DNA of 64,000 bases from Allosediminivita sp964397775. GTDB lineage: Bacteria > Pseudomonadota > Alphaproteobacteria > Rhodobacterales > Rhodobacteraceae. Shown piece after piece: positions 43,405-50,981 of this stretch. The notes beneath the pieces are model-generated. The model was given only the letters and a program-made list of their open reading frames with translations. It made no database searches and had not been told where the DNA came from. Positions within the stretch are counted from its first letter, which is position 1; each line of letters begins with the position of its first letter. A program made the translations under genes and the position numbers. The stretch is from positions 25,694 through 89,693 of the forward strand of contig CAYNKL010000001.1 of assembly GCA_964397775.1 (NCBI GenBank), read 5' to 3'.

Positions 43405-43815
43405 ACCGGCCTTGCTCGAGGCCCTGCGCTTGAGCGCCGCCACGACATCTTCGACCGGGTCGGTCTTGCTGACGACCTCGACATCCGTATCGAGCGCCTG
43501 CAGGTCATGCATCGGCACCCGCAACCCGCTGTAGATCACCGTCCGGCATCCGTGATTGGCAAGGACCGAAAGCAGGCGCCGCCCCTCGGTCCCGAGCGGC
43601 TCGTGCCAGGCCCTGTTCTCGCTGAGATCGAGATCGAGCACACAGTATTCCGGGACGTGGTGCGCCAGAAGGCTCATCGCATCGCGATAGGTCGAGCACG
43701 GCTCCAAAGGCGCCAGCCCGGCATCGGCCAGCACCTCGTGAAGCTCGGCTGCGAGCAGCGCATTGTCTTCGACGATGAGCGTCTTGGGCGAATGGATGGT
43801 CTTCCCTCCCGGCAA
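43399..43815 (-). CDS. Stand-alone receiver protein, convergent to the HWE operon
   Basis: 138 residues: TLIVEDNALLAAELHEVLAD, D61 in CVLDLDLSENRAW, TVIYSGLRVP, and VVSKTDPVEDVV with the lysine. No output domain. It overlaps the other receiver tail to tail by 6 bases, which could allow antisense interference. It may compete for phosphoryl groups from the giant kinase (inference). The ATG follows GGAGG-like AGGTTCCG weakly. Confidence 0.85.
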   Translation of the reverse strand: MPGGKTIHSPKTLIVEDNALLAAELHEVLADAGLAPLEPCSTYRDAMSLLAHHVPEYCVLDLDLSENRAWHEPLGTEGRRLLSVLANHGCRTVIYSGLRVPMHDLQALDTDVEVVSKTDPVEDVVAALKRRASSKAGL

Positions 43816-43974
43816 ACGGAACCTCCTGCGACCTTCTGGCGGGTCTCCAATATATAGTTACCGTGCACGTAAAGCGTCAGCCAACGAAGAAAATGTGGCG
43901 CCAGCGGATTCCCGCTACTGACGCAACGTCACGCGAAGCCCGGGGTACGGCGGTACGAACCTTTGCACAGGCGT

Positions 43975-44006
43975 GCCAAAGGCGGCGCGCTGGCGCCGCC
44001 TTTGGC
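43975..44006 (-). terminator. Strong hairpin after the caspase-like gene
   Basis: Perfect 14-bp stem GCCAAAGGCGGCGC / GCGCCGCCTTTGGC with a 4-base loop, 25 bases past the minus-strand stop at 44031. The arms carry the A-rich and T-rich edge of a classic intrinsic terminator, without a separate T tract. Confidence 0.75.
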
Positions 44007-44030
44007 TGTGTCATCGCGATCCTGTCGCGC

Positions 44031-45632
44031 TCAGCGTCGGCTCAGGATCGCCCCGACCGCCGCCCCGAAGATCGCCGCCGCCGCCGCATCCGCCGCCGCG
44101 GAATTGCTGCGCTGCGCCGCAGGGGCCCGTCGGCTGCTGGTCGACACGCTGCTCGTGCGCGACCGCGTGCTGGCCGAGGAACTGCGCCCCGACCCGCCCG
44201 AGGCCTTGGGCGCCGGTGCAGGCCGCGTCGCAAGATAGACCCGGTAGTCGGCCTCGGTATTGGCCACCAGCATCTGGTGCTGGATGGTGTTGAGATACCC
44301 GGTCGCCGGGAACCCGTTGGCCGCCTGCCACGAGCTGACACCCCGGCGCGTGCCGTTGCCGAAGATCCCGTCGACCCCGCCCACGTTGTGGCCCGCGACG
44401 TTCAGCCGGCCCTGCACCTCGCGCCGCTGGTCCCGCGTCAGGCCCAGCCAGGCCTCGCTGACCTGGGAGGCGGGTTGCGCCAGCCCCTCGGGCGTCGGGC
44501 GCAGCCGCAGCGGCGCGTCGATCACCCGCGTGGTCGACACCGGAATCGCCGGCGCCGCCCCCGTGGCCGAGGCAACCACCGTGGGCTCCGCCAGGTCCTC
44601 CTCGAGCCGCGAGATCGCGTTGCGCGCCAGCGTCGCGAAGACCCCGTTCGGATAGGCATCGAGATAAGCCTGGTAGTCCGCCGCGTCACCGCTCTGCTTT
44701 GCGGTCTCGAAAACGATCTTCTCGATTTCAAAGGCCGAACCGCCGCTGTTCCCAGTGGCCGGCGCCCCGCCTCCGGAACTCACGCCGCCAAGAAGACGCG
44801 GCGTCACAGCCGCAGCCAGGGCCAATTGCGGCTCCGCCACGGCCTCGGGCGTGTGCACCGCGTTCAGGATCAGCGGCCCGGTCAGCGAAACGTCGAAACG
44901 CGGCCGCTGCTGGTTGTCGGTCGCGGCCAGCACGTCGCGCGTGATCCGCGAGGTCAGCGAGGCGAAATCCGTGTTGGTCGTCCCGATGTGCTCAAGCAGC
45001 GCCGTGGTGAAGGGCGAATTGCGCCCCGTGCCGTCCTGCGCCACCTGCCCCGGCTCAGTCGCATAGGCGATGACCGACCCCCGGGTGCCCAGGTGCTGGG
45101 TCGAGATCGGGCTCAGCCCCCGCGTCGACAGCGACCGCGTGCCAAGCCCGTTCAGGGCGGCAAGCTGCTGCGCCATGGGGTTGTCGCGGCAGGCGTCAAG
45201 GAACACAAGGCTCGGCCCCGAAGACCGCTCGAAGTGCCGCAGCACGTCTGTCAGCGCAAAGACCTCGAACTCCCAGTCGATGGGGTCGTCCATCCGCGCA
45301 TCGATCGGCACCATGTAGTTGGTGCTGTCCACCGCGATGCCATGGCCCGCGTAGTAGAAGATCGTCAGGTCCGCGTCGCTCGCCTCGCGGGCAAAGTCGC
45401 GCACCTTGTCGCGCATGGCGTCGTAGGACAGGTTGTAGCCCTCCACCACGTCGAACCCGAGCCCGCCCAGCTTGGCGGCCACCGCCTTGGCATCGTTCTC
45501 GGGGTTCTTGAGCGGCGCGGTCGCCTGGTACTGGCTGTTGCCGATCACCAGGGCCACCCGTTTCTCGGCCTGCGCGGCCCCGGCAAGGCCGAAGGCGGCG
45601 GCAAACGTCAGGATGATGAGTCTCTTGAGCAT
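44031..45632 (-). CDS. Secreted caspase-like (peptidase C14) protein with peptidoglycan-binding domain
   Basis: 533 residues. Signal peptide 1-22 (ends AGAAQA). Caspase/metacaspase-like fold with RVALVIGNSQY, dyad H97 in FYYAGHGIAVD and C148 in FLDACRDNP. A YLDAYPNGVFATLARNAI repeat-like helix pair lies near 324-343. A PG_binding_1 domain is near 393-450 (VQGRLNVAGH, VDGIFGNGTRRGVSSWQ). The tail is alanine/glycine-rich. It should act in the periplasm attached to the cell wall; targets are unknown. It lies 39 bases downstream of an OmpA-like gene in the same direction. Confidence 0.88.
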   Translation of the reverse strand: MLKRLIILTFAAAFGLAGAAQAEKRVALVIGNSQYQATAPLKNPENDAKAVAAKLGGLGFDVVEGYNLSYDAMRDKVRDFAREASDADLTIFYYAGHGIAVDSTNYMVPIDARMDDPIDWEFEVFALTDVLRHFERSSGPSLVFLDACRDNPMAQQLAALNGLGTRSLSTRGLSPISTQHLGTRGSVIAYATEPGQVAQDGTGRNSPFTTALLEHIGTTNTDFASLTSRITRDVLAATDNQQRPRFDVSLTGPLILNAVHTPEAVAEPQLALAAAVTPRLLGGVSSGGGAPATGNSGGSAFEIEKIVFETAKQSGDAADYQAYLDAYPNGVFATLARNAISRLEEDLAEPTVVASATGAAPAIPVSTTRVIDAPLRLRPTPEGLAQPASQVSEAWLGLTRDQRREVQGRLNVAGHNVGGVDGIFGNGTRRGVSSWQAANGFPATGYLNTIQHQMLVANTEADYRVYLATRPAPAPKASGGSGRSSSASTRSRTSSVSTSSRRAPAAQRSNSAAADAAAAAIFGAAVGAILSRR

Positions 45633-45671
45633 GGTCTTGTACCTCGCTGGCAGCGTGGAAGAGGCGCGGGC

Positions 45672-46214
45672 TCAGAGCCCGGTGACGTTGACGAAGGCGA
45701 TCCGCGTGTTCTCCAGGAAGGCGGGATTGCCGGCATTGCGCGGCGCGCTGTCCCCGTAGCCGACCGGCACCAGCCGATCGCGCGGAATGCCGTAGAAGTA
45801 GACAAGGTGATCGACCACGGCCTGGGCCCGTTTGGCCGAAACCCGTGCCGTGTCGGTCCCGCCGTTGGCGGCCATATGCGCCGCCACCTGGAAGCTCTGG
45901 CGCGAGAGGCGCGCATCCCCCAGCGCGGCCGCGACCGAACGCAGGGCCTTCATCCCCTGCGTGGTCAGAAGGTGGCTGTCCCCGTCAAAGGCGACGCCCA
46001 CGTCCATCGAGGCGAAATCGAACGAGGGCGGCAGGCGCTGGTCGGGCGACATGGTCAGCGCGCCCTGTTCCTTCAGCGCGGTAACAAGCGGCCCGTTGCG
46101 CTCCTGCGCAACCTTTTCGACCATGACTTCGGGATCGATGACCTGGGCCCGCGCCGCACCCCCGAGGGGCAAAGCAATGATAATCGCCAGGAAAGAGGCT
46201 GAAATGAGTTTCAT
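45672..46214 (-). CDS. OmpA-family cell-wall-associated protein
   Basis: 180 residues. The signal peptide (MKLISASFLAIIIALPLGGA) is followed by an OmpA C-terminal-like domain (about 65-180): VGVAFDGDSHLLTTQGMKAL, RVSAKRAQAVVDHLVYFYGI, LVPVGYGDSAPRN and NTRIAFVNV. There is no lipobox cysteine and no beta-barrel, so it is probably a soluble periplasmic peptidoglycan binder. It precedes the caspase-like gene, suggesting a two-protein envelope module. Confidence 0.85.
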   Translation of the reverse strand: MKLISASFLAIIIALPLGGAARAQVIDPEVMVEKVAQERNGPLVTALKEQGALTMSPDQRLPPSFDFASMDVGVAFDGDSHLLTTQGMKALRSVAAALGDARLSRQSFQVAAHMAANGGTDTARVSAKRAQAVVDHLVYFYGIPRDRLVPVGYGDSAPRNAGNPAFLENTRIAFVNVTGL

Positions 46215-46381
46215 GGAAAAGCACCGAGTCGAATGACGTATGGTAAACCTTAACCCAATTCGGTGCCTCGCCCAAAAATTTGTTTCGGAAATTGCACGAA
46301 TCTACGTGTCAAGTCTCCTATTCCCGCCGCCATGGCGACGCCTGAGGCGGCATTCGAGGCGATAATCGGCACCTCGCCCGC

Positions 46382-47548
46382 TCAGCCGGCCGCCGTTTCG
46401 CGCAGAATCGTCAGAAGCAGCGCCTGCGCCCGCGTGGGCACCCAGTCGGCGCGATAGCTCAGCCCGATGGGCCGCGCGGGCCAGTCGACCGCCACGTCGA
46501 GCGTCACCAGCAGCCCGTGCCGCACCTCGGCCGCGGCCTGCAGCGCCGAGATGCATCCTAGGTGCCCGCTGCCCCGCAGCAGCTCGCGCATCAGCAGGAT
46601 CGAGCCCGACTCGATCACCTGCTCGGGCGCCCCGACCCCGGCGAAGAAGGCCTCGAACTGGTCGCGCGCGGGGGTGCCCGCCCGCGGGACGATCCAGGGG
46701 TGGTCCCGCAGCACCTCCGCATTCAACCCGGCCTGCCCGACCAGCGGATGCCCCGGCCCCGCCAGCATGCAAAGCCGGTCGTCGAAGAGGTGTTCCTGCA
46801 CCACGTCGCCAATCGGCGCCGGATCGCGCAGCGCGCCCAGGATGAGGTCGATATCCCCCCGCCGCAGCCCCGCCAGAAGCGTGTCGTATGGCCCGTCGAT
46901 CACCTTCAGGCTCTGCCCCGGGTGCGCCTCCCGGAACCGCGCCAGTGCCGCAGGCAGCAGCGCCGACCGCGCCAGCGGCAGCGCGCCGACAACGATCTGC
47001 CCCGCATCGCGCCCGTCCAGCACGGCAAGGTCGGCTTCCGCCTGGTCGAGCTCCGCCAGCGCCAGCCGCGCCGCCTGCACAAGCGCCCGCGCCGGGCGCC
47101 GCAGGACGATCCCGTGGCTGCGCCGTTCCAGCAGCGCTTGCCCCGCCTCCTGCTCCAGCCGCGTCACCGCCCGGTGCACCGAGGGCTGCGACAGCCCCAG
47201 CTGCCCGGCCGCCAGCGTGAAGTTCTCCGTCTCTGCCAGCGCCATCAGCGCCCGCAACTGCGCAAGCGTCACCCGCTCCGGCAGGCGCGGCGCAATCTCG
47301 GCCAGCACCGGGTCGAGCCGCGCCAAGGCCCGCCCGATGCGCGCGGCCAGCACCTCGCCCCGTTCGGTCGGAAAGACACCCTGCCCCGTCCGCGACAACA
47401 GCGCCCCGCCGGCGGCCCCCTCAAGCTTGCGCAGGCTCTGGGTCACCGCGGGCTGCGACACGCCCGCGACCTGCGCCGCCCCGCTCAGCGATCCACGGGT
47501 GACCGCGGCGTGAAAGGCTCGCAAATGGCGCAGGTTGCGCGGGATCAC
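46382..47548 (-). CDS. LysR-family regulator with two tandem helix-turn-helix domains
   Basis: 388 residues from a GTG at 47548 that overlaps the dehydrogenase stop (GTGA). A normal LysR protein has about 300. The first helix-turn-helix is residues 4-65 (LRHLRAFHAAVTRGSLSGAA, then VSQPAVTQSLRKLE). The second is about 94-155 (LRALMALAETENFTLAAGQL, then LSQPSVHRAVTRLEQEAG). A single LysR substrate domain fills 175-385 (GQIVVGALPLARSALLPAAL). It is co-transcribed with the DUF1932 dehydrogenase and divergent from the galB operon, which it probably controls in response to an aromatic intermediate. Confidence 0.9.
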   Translation of the reverse strand: MIPRNLRHLRAFHAAVTRGSLSGAAQVAGVSQPAVTQSLRKLEGAAGGALLSRTGQGVFPTERGEVLAARIGRALARLDPVLAEIAPRLPERVTLAQLRALMALAETENFTLAAGQLGLSQPSVHRAVTRLEQEAGQALLERRSHGIVLRRPARALVQAARLALAELDQAEADLAVLDGRDAGQIVVGALPLARSALLPAALARFREAHPGQSLKVIDGPYDTLLAGLRRGDIDLILGALRDPAPIGDVVQEHLFDDRLCMLAGPGHPLVGQAGLNAEVLRDHPWIVPRAGTPARDQFEAFFAGVGAPEQVIESGSILLMRELLRGSGHLGCISALQAAAEVRHGLLVTLDVAVDWPARPIGLSYRADWVPTRAQALLLTILRETAAG

Positions 47549-48429
47549 AGCCGGTCCAGCAGCCGGTCGGCGCGCGGCCCGAAGGTCTCGTCCCCCAGCT
47601 CGGCTCCCGCGCCCGCCACACGCGCCTGCCAAAGCACCACCGCTCGCGCCATGTCCGCCGGCAGGCCCAGCGCCTCGACCGTGTGCACCACCTCGCGCAT
47701 CTCGGCGGCGCGTCTCTCGCCATGCTCGATCATGCGGCCAAGGTGATAGGCCCCGCGCCCCTCCCAATCGACCTCCGGGTTCGACGCGGCGAGCGACCCC
47801 AGCACCGCCTCGTCCACCCCTGCCCGGCGCGCGGCCAACAGGCATTCCGCGCTCAGCGCCTCCATCCCCTTGATCATCACCGACCGCAGCATCTTGATGG
47901 TCGAGGCGGCGCCGACCTCCTGCCCCGCAACGCGCGGCGACATCCCCAGCGCCGCCAGAACCTCGGCCGCCGCCTCCGCATGCGGTCCCGACAGCAGCAG
48001 CGGCACGCGATGCTTCTTGGGATGCACCGGCGCCATGATCGCCACGTCCACGTAGCGCCCGCCCCGCGCTTCGATCACCTCGGCCGCGCGCCGCTTGGTC
48101 TCGGGCGCGCAGGAATTCCCGTCGAGCCAAAGCGCCCCCGGCGCAAGCCCTTCGCAGGCCTCCGCCGCCTCCAGCGCCCGGTCCGCGGTGACAAGGCAGA
48201 AGACAGCCACCGCGCCCTCCAGCGCCTCGCCGACCGTCCGCGTGCCCTCGACGCCATGCGCCGCGCAGGCGTCCAGGATCGCGTCGCGCGTCGCAGGGTC
48301 CTCTACCTTCACGTCATAGGCGCGCAGCCCCGAAGGCGCCGGAAGGTCCCAGCCCGACACAAAAGCCCGCGCGGCCTCGCCGAAGCCCACGAAGGCAAGC
48401 GGCCCGGTCGTCTGATGTCTCTCCGGCAT
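47545..48429 (-). CDS. NAD(P)-dependent beta-hydroxyacid-type dehydrogenase with DUF1932
   Basis: 294 residues. The Rossmann motif reads FVGFGEAARAFVSGW (about 13-27), SNAP-like segment WLDGNSCAPETKRR near 105, and AGQEVGAASTIKMLRSVMIK near 165 with the family lysine. The C-terminal all-helical part is the DUF1932 type. It belongs to the 6-phosphogluconate/3-hydroxyisobutyrate dehydrogenase superfamily. Its place in an aromatic lower-pathway locus suggests oxidation or reduction of a hydroxy- or keto-dicarboxylate intermediate; no established gal pathway step needs it. It overlaps lysR by 4 bases. Confidence 0.83.
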   Translation of the reverse strand: MPERHQTTGPLAFVGFGEAARAFVSGWDLPAPSGLRAYDVKVEDPATRDAILDACAAHGVEGTRTVGEALEGAVAVFCLVTADRALEAAEACEGLAPGALWLDGNSCAPETKRRAAEVIEARGGRYVDVAIMAPVHPKKHRVPLLLSGPHAEAAAEVLAALGMSPRVAGQEVGAASTIKMLRSVMIKGMEALSAECLLAARRAGVDEAVLGSLAASNPEVDWEGRGAYHLGRMIEHGERRAAEMREVVHTVEALGLPADMARAVVLWQARVAGAGAELGDETFGPRADRLLDRL

Positions 48430-48491
48430 GGCAAAGCTCCTCCCTCACAACGGCCAAAAGCTGGCATGCCGCAGCCGGATTCTACAGCCAT

Positions 48492-48508
48492 TATAGCCAA
48501 AACTTATA
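48492..48508. promoter_or_regulatory. Candidate LysR site TATA-N9-TATA in the divergent spacer
   Basis: TATAGCCAAAACTTATA lies in the 158-base spacer between the dehydrogenase-lysR unit and galB. It contains T-N11-A spacing, and the surroundings are AT-rich compared with neighbouring DNA. The arms are imperfect, so this is a weak call. Confidence 0.3.
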
Positions 48509-48587
48509 CCCGCGCACCCATTTCGAAATTGCCAAACGCCCCCGCTTGCGAAACCCTGACGCCCGAGGTGGAGGAGAAGGAAGACCC

Positions 48588-49322
48588 ATGTCCGAGAACA
48601 AGACGGCCCTCGTGATCTCGGCCCACGCAGCCGATTTCGTCTGGCGCTGCGGCGGCGCCATCGCGCTGCATGCCGAGAAGGGCTACGACGTCACCGTGCT
48701 CTGCCTTTCCTTCGGCGAACGCGGCGAAAGCGCCAAGCTCTGGAAGCAGGAGGGCATGACCCTCGACCGGGTGAAGCAGGTCCGGCATGAAGAGGCGCAG
48801 AACGCGGCGGAGGCGCTCGGCGTGCACGACCTCGTCTGCCTCGACATGGGCGACTACCCGCTGGATTTCAGCCGCGAGAACAAGATGCGGATCGTCGACG
48901 TCATCCGCGACGTGCAGCCCGCTTTCATGCTCTCGCACTCGCAATACGATCCCTACAACACCGACCACATGAACACGACGCAGGTCGCGCTGGAATGCCG
49001 GATGATCGCGCAGGCCTGGGGCCACAACCCCGGCGAAGAGGTGCTCGGCGCCCCGCAGCTCTACCTCTTCGAGCCGCACCAGACCGAGCAGATGGGCTGG
49101 AAGCCCGACACCTTCCTCGACATCACGCCCGTCTGGGAAAAGAAGCGCGCCGCCATCGAGTGTATGCAGGGGCAGGAACACCTCTGGGACTATTACACCC
49201 GCGTCGCCCAGCAGCGCGCGAACCACTTCAAGCGCAACTCCGGCGGCCAGTCCGGCGGGCGCGACTGCAAGTTTGCCGAGGGCTTCCAGTCGATCTTTCC
49301 GCGCACGGTGGATGAACTTTGA
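48588..49322 (+). CDS. galB: 4-oxalomesaconate hydratase (GalB, PIG-L/LmbE family)
   Basis: 244 residues from the ATG at 48588 behind GGAGGAGAAGGAAG. A zinc hydrolase-fold protein whose usual AHPDD motif is here SAHAADFVWRCGG (H13, D16), the variant I know from the GalB hydratase; further ligand H127 in YNTDHMNT. It adds water to 4-oxalomesaconate to give 4-carboxy-4-hydroxy-2-oxoadipate. GalC and GalD homologues in the same operon support the call strongly. It is the first gene of the plus-strand operon. Confidence 0.88.
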   Translation: MSENKTALVISAHAADFVWRCGGAIALHAEKGYDVTVLCLSFGERGESAKLWKQEGMTLDRVKQVRHEEAQNAAEALGVHDLVCLDMGDYPLDFSRENKMRIVDVIRDVQPAFMLSHSQYDPYNTDHMNTTQVALECRMIAQAWGHNPGEEVLGAPQLYLFEPHQTEQMGWKPDTFLDITPVWEKKRAAIECMQGQEHLWDYYTRVAQQRANHFKRNSGGQSGGRDCKFAEGFQSIFPRTVDEL

Positions 49323-49384
49323 GCGACGGAATCGCAGTTCCGGGCCGTATCATTGGGGTTCCATTTCAACCCGACAGGTTTCCC

Positions 49385-49873
49385 ATGACGACCCTCACCC
49401 AAAGCCCGGCCTACAGCACGCCGCAGAAGCTGCTGCACTGGATGACCCTCGGCCTTCTGCTCGTGCAGTACCTGCTGCTCGACGGCATGGGCCGGCCCTT
49501 TCACCAGCTCATGGAAAGCGGCAGCCCCAGCTACGACTTGCTGGTCGTCCTGCACATCGCGGTCGGCCTTTCGGTCCTGGCCTGCGCCGCGGCGCGGCTC
49601 GTCCTGCGCGCCCGTCACGGCGCGCCGACCCCGCCCGAGGACGAGCCGAAATGGGCCCGCACCCTGGGCCGCATCACGCATGGCGCGCTCTACATCCTGC
49701 TCTTCGCCCTTCCGCTCAGCGGGTTCATCGCGTGGTTCGGGGCGGTGGGCCCGGCCGCCGGCGCGCATGAGACCATGACCACCCTGCTGCTTGTCGTGGC
49801 AGGCCTGCATGTGGGCGGCGTGGCCGTGCACCAGTTCGTCTGGCGGACGGGCCTGCTGGCCCGCATGATCTGA
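49385..49873 (+). CDS. Cytochrome b561-type membrane protein
   Basis: 162 residues from the ATG at 49385. Four membrane helices with the expected haem histidines: KLLHWMTLGLLLVQ, VVLHIAVGLSVLA, RITHGALYILLFALPLSG, and VAGLHVGGVAVHQFVW. It is a di-haem b-type electron carrier of the inner membrane. It sits between galB and the extradiol dioxygenase, an unusual place; it may serve an unseen redox step or be an unrelated passenger. It is spaced 62 and 68 bases from its neighbours, looser than the rest of the operon. Confidence 0.87.
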   Translation: MTTLTQSPAYSTPQKLLHWMTLGLLLVQYLLLDGMGRPFHQLMESGSPSYDLLVVLHIAVGLSVLACAAARLVLRARHGAPTPPEDEPKWARTLGRITHGALYILLFALPLSGFIAWFGAVGPAAGAHETMTTLLLVVAGLHVGGVAVHQFVWRTGLLARMI

Positions 49874-49941
49874 ACCGAACCGGGCGGCGCAGCCCCGCCG
49901 CCCGCAAGAAGTGGGGCCGAAGAGCCCCGGGGGAGACTGAA

Positions 49942-50907
49942 ATGACCACACCGACCAACCCCGCCTTCGACGTGGCCCACCTCGGGCACGTCGAGGTCTA
50001 CACCGACAGGTTCGAGGAAAGCCTCGACTTCTTCACCCGCGTCTACGGGCTGAAGCTCTCCGCGCAGGACGAGACCAGCGCCTACCTGCGGGCATGGGAG
50101 GATTACGAGTTCCACTCGCTGAAGCTGACGAAGCATCACACCACCGGCGTCGGCCACATCGGCTACCGCTGCGCCAGCCCCGAGGCGCTGGAACGGCGCA
50201 TCGCCGTGATCGAGGCATCCGATTACAAGGCCATCGGCTGGGTCGAGGGTGATCTGGGCCATGGCCGCGCCTACCGGGTCGAGGATCCCTTCGGCCATGT
50301 CTTCGAGCTCTACTACGACACCAACCGCCCGGTGCTTGCGCCCGAGGACCGACCCGCGCTCAAGAACATGGCCTCGAAGTTCCACGCGCAGGGCGTCTGC
50401 CCCCGCCGGATCGACCACCTCAACCTGCTGGCCGAGGACGTGGGCGAATTCCGCCGCTTCATGGAAACCGTCCTGGGCAGCCGCGTGACCGAGTACATCC
50501 AGCTCGACAACGGCCGCATCGGCGGTTGCTGGTTCACCATCAACAACAAGACCTACGATCTTGCCTGCACCGAGGAACACGGCGGCGGCGAGGCCCGTCT
50601 GCACCACGTGACCTATGCCACCGACCAGCGCGAGGACATCCTGCGCGCCGCCGACATATTCCTCGAGAACGGCGTGCACATCGAGACGGGCCCCCACAAG
50701 CACGCCATTCAGGGCACCTTCTTTCTTTATGTCTGGGAGCCCGCGGGCAACCGGGTGGAGCTGGCCAATGCCGGCGCGCGGCTGATCCTCGCCCCCGACT
50801 GGGAACCGGTCTGCTGGACCGAGGCCGACCGCAAGAAGGGCCAGGCCTGGGGGCTGAAGACCATCGAGACCTTCCACACCCACGGCACGCCGCCGGTGGG
50901 GGAATAG
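49942..50907 (+). CDS. VOC-family extradiol ring-cleavage dioxygenase (catechol 2,3-dioxygenase type)
   Basis: 321 residues with two vicinal-oxygen-chelate modules (about 12-128 and 155-285). The Fe(II) ligands of type I extradiol enzymes are all in place: H159 in RRIDHLNLL, H222 in LHHVTY, E273 in NRVEL, plus Y263. The 51-residue distance from the second histidine to the glutamate is the same as I recall for XylE. So it is probably an active ring-cleaving enzyme. It lies between galB and galC, where gallate and protocatechuate pathways normally use a LigB-type enzyme. GGGGGAGA precedes the ATG. The stop touches a hairpin-bearing repeat. Confidence 0.85.
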   Translation: MTTPTNPAFDVAHLGHVEVYTDRFEESLDFFTRVYGLKLSAQDETSAYLRAWEDYEFHSLKLTKHHTTGVGHIGYRCASPEALERRIAVIEASDYKAIGWVEGDLGHGRAYRVEDPFGHVFELYYDTNRPVLAPEDRPALKNMASKFHAQGVCPRRIDHLNLLAEDVGEFRRFMETVLGSRVTEYIQLDNGRIGGCWFTINNKTYDLACTEEHGGGEARLHHVTYATDQREDILRAADIFLENGVHIETGPHKHAIQGTFFLYVWEPAGNRVELANAGARLILAPDWEPVCWTEADRKKGQAWGLKTIETFHTHGTPPVGE

Positions 50908-50963
50908 GGGGCTCTGCCCCCGTCCCTTCGGGACTCCCCCGGAATATTTGAGCCAAGAAGAAG
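50907..50963 (+). repeat. Composite intergenic repeat: two hairpins plus TATTTGAGCCAAGAAGAAG
   Basis: GGGGGC-TCT-GCCCCC (50907-50921), then GTCCC-TTC-GGGAC (50922-50934), then TCCCCCGGAATATTTGAGCC and AAGAAGAAG (50935-50963). The last part matches the element at 13866-13892 in opposite orientation, and the whole layout resembles 63541-63606. It fills the gap between the dioxygenase and galC. The hairpins may modulate read-through. Confidence 0.65.
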
Positions 50964-50981
50964 CACAGAAGGATCGTCCCC

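Noticed and set aside
43863..46202. 779-residue plus-strand frame opposite the caspase-like and OmpA-like genes
   Set aside because: Arg/Gly/His-rich translation without motifs; the opposite strand has signal peptides, catalytic dyad and conserved domains.
47549..48130. Upstream extension of the LysR frame to 582 residues
   Set aside because: The added part is antisense-like Gly/Arg/Ala repeat sequence inside the dehydrogenase gene; the GTG at 47548 is directly followed by a normal LysR N-terminus.
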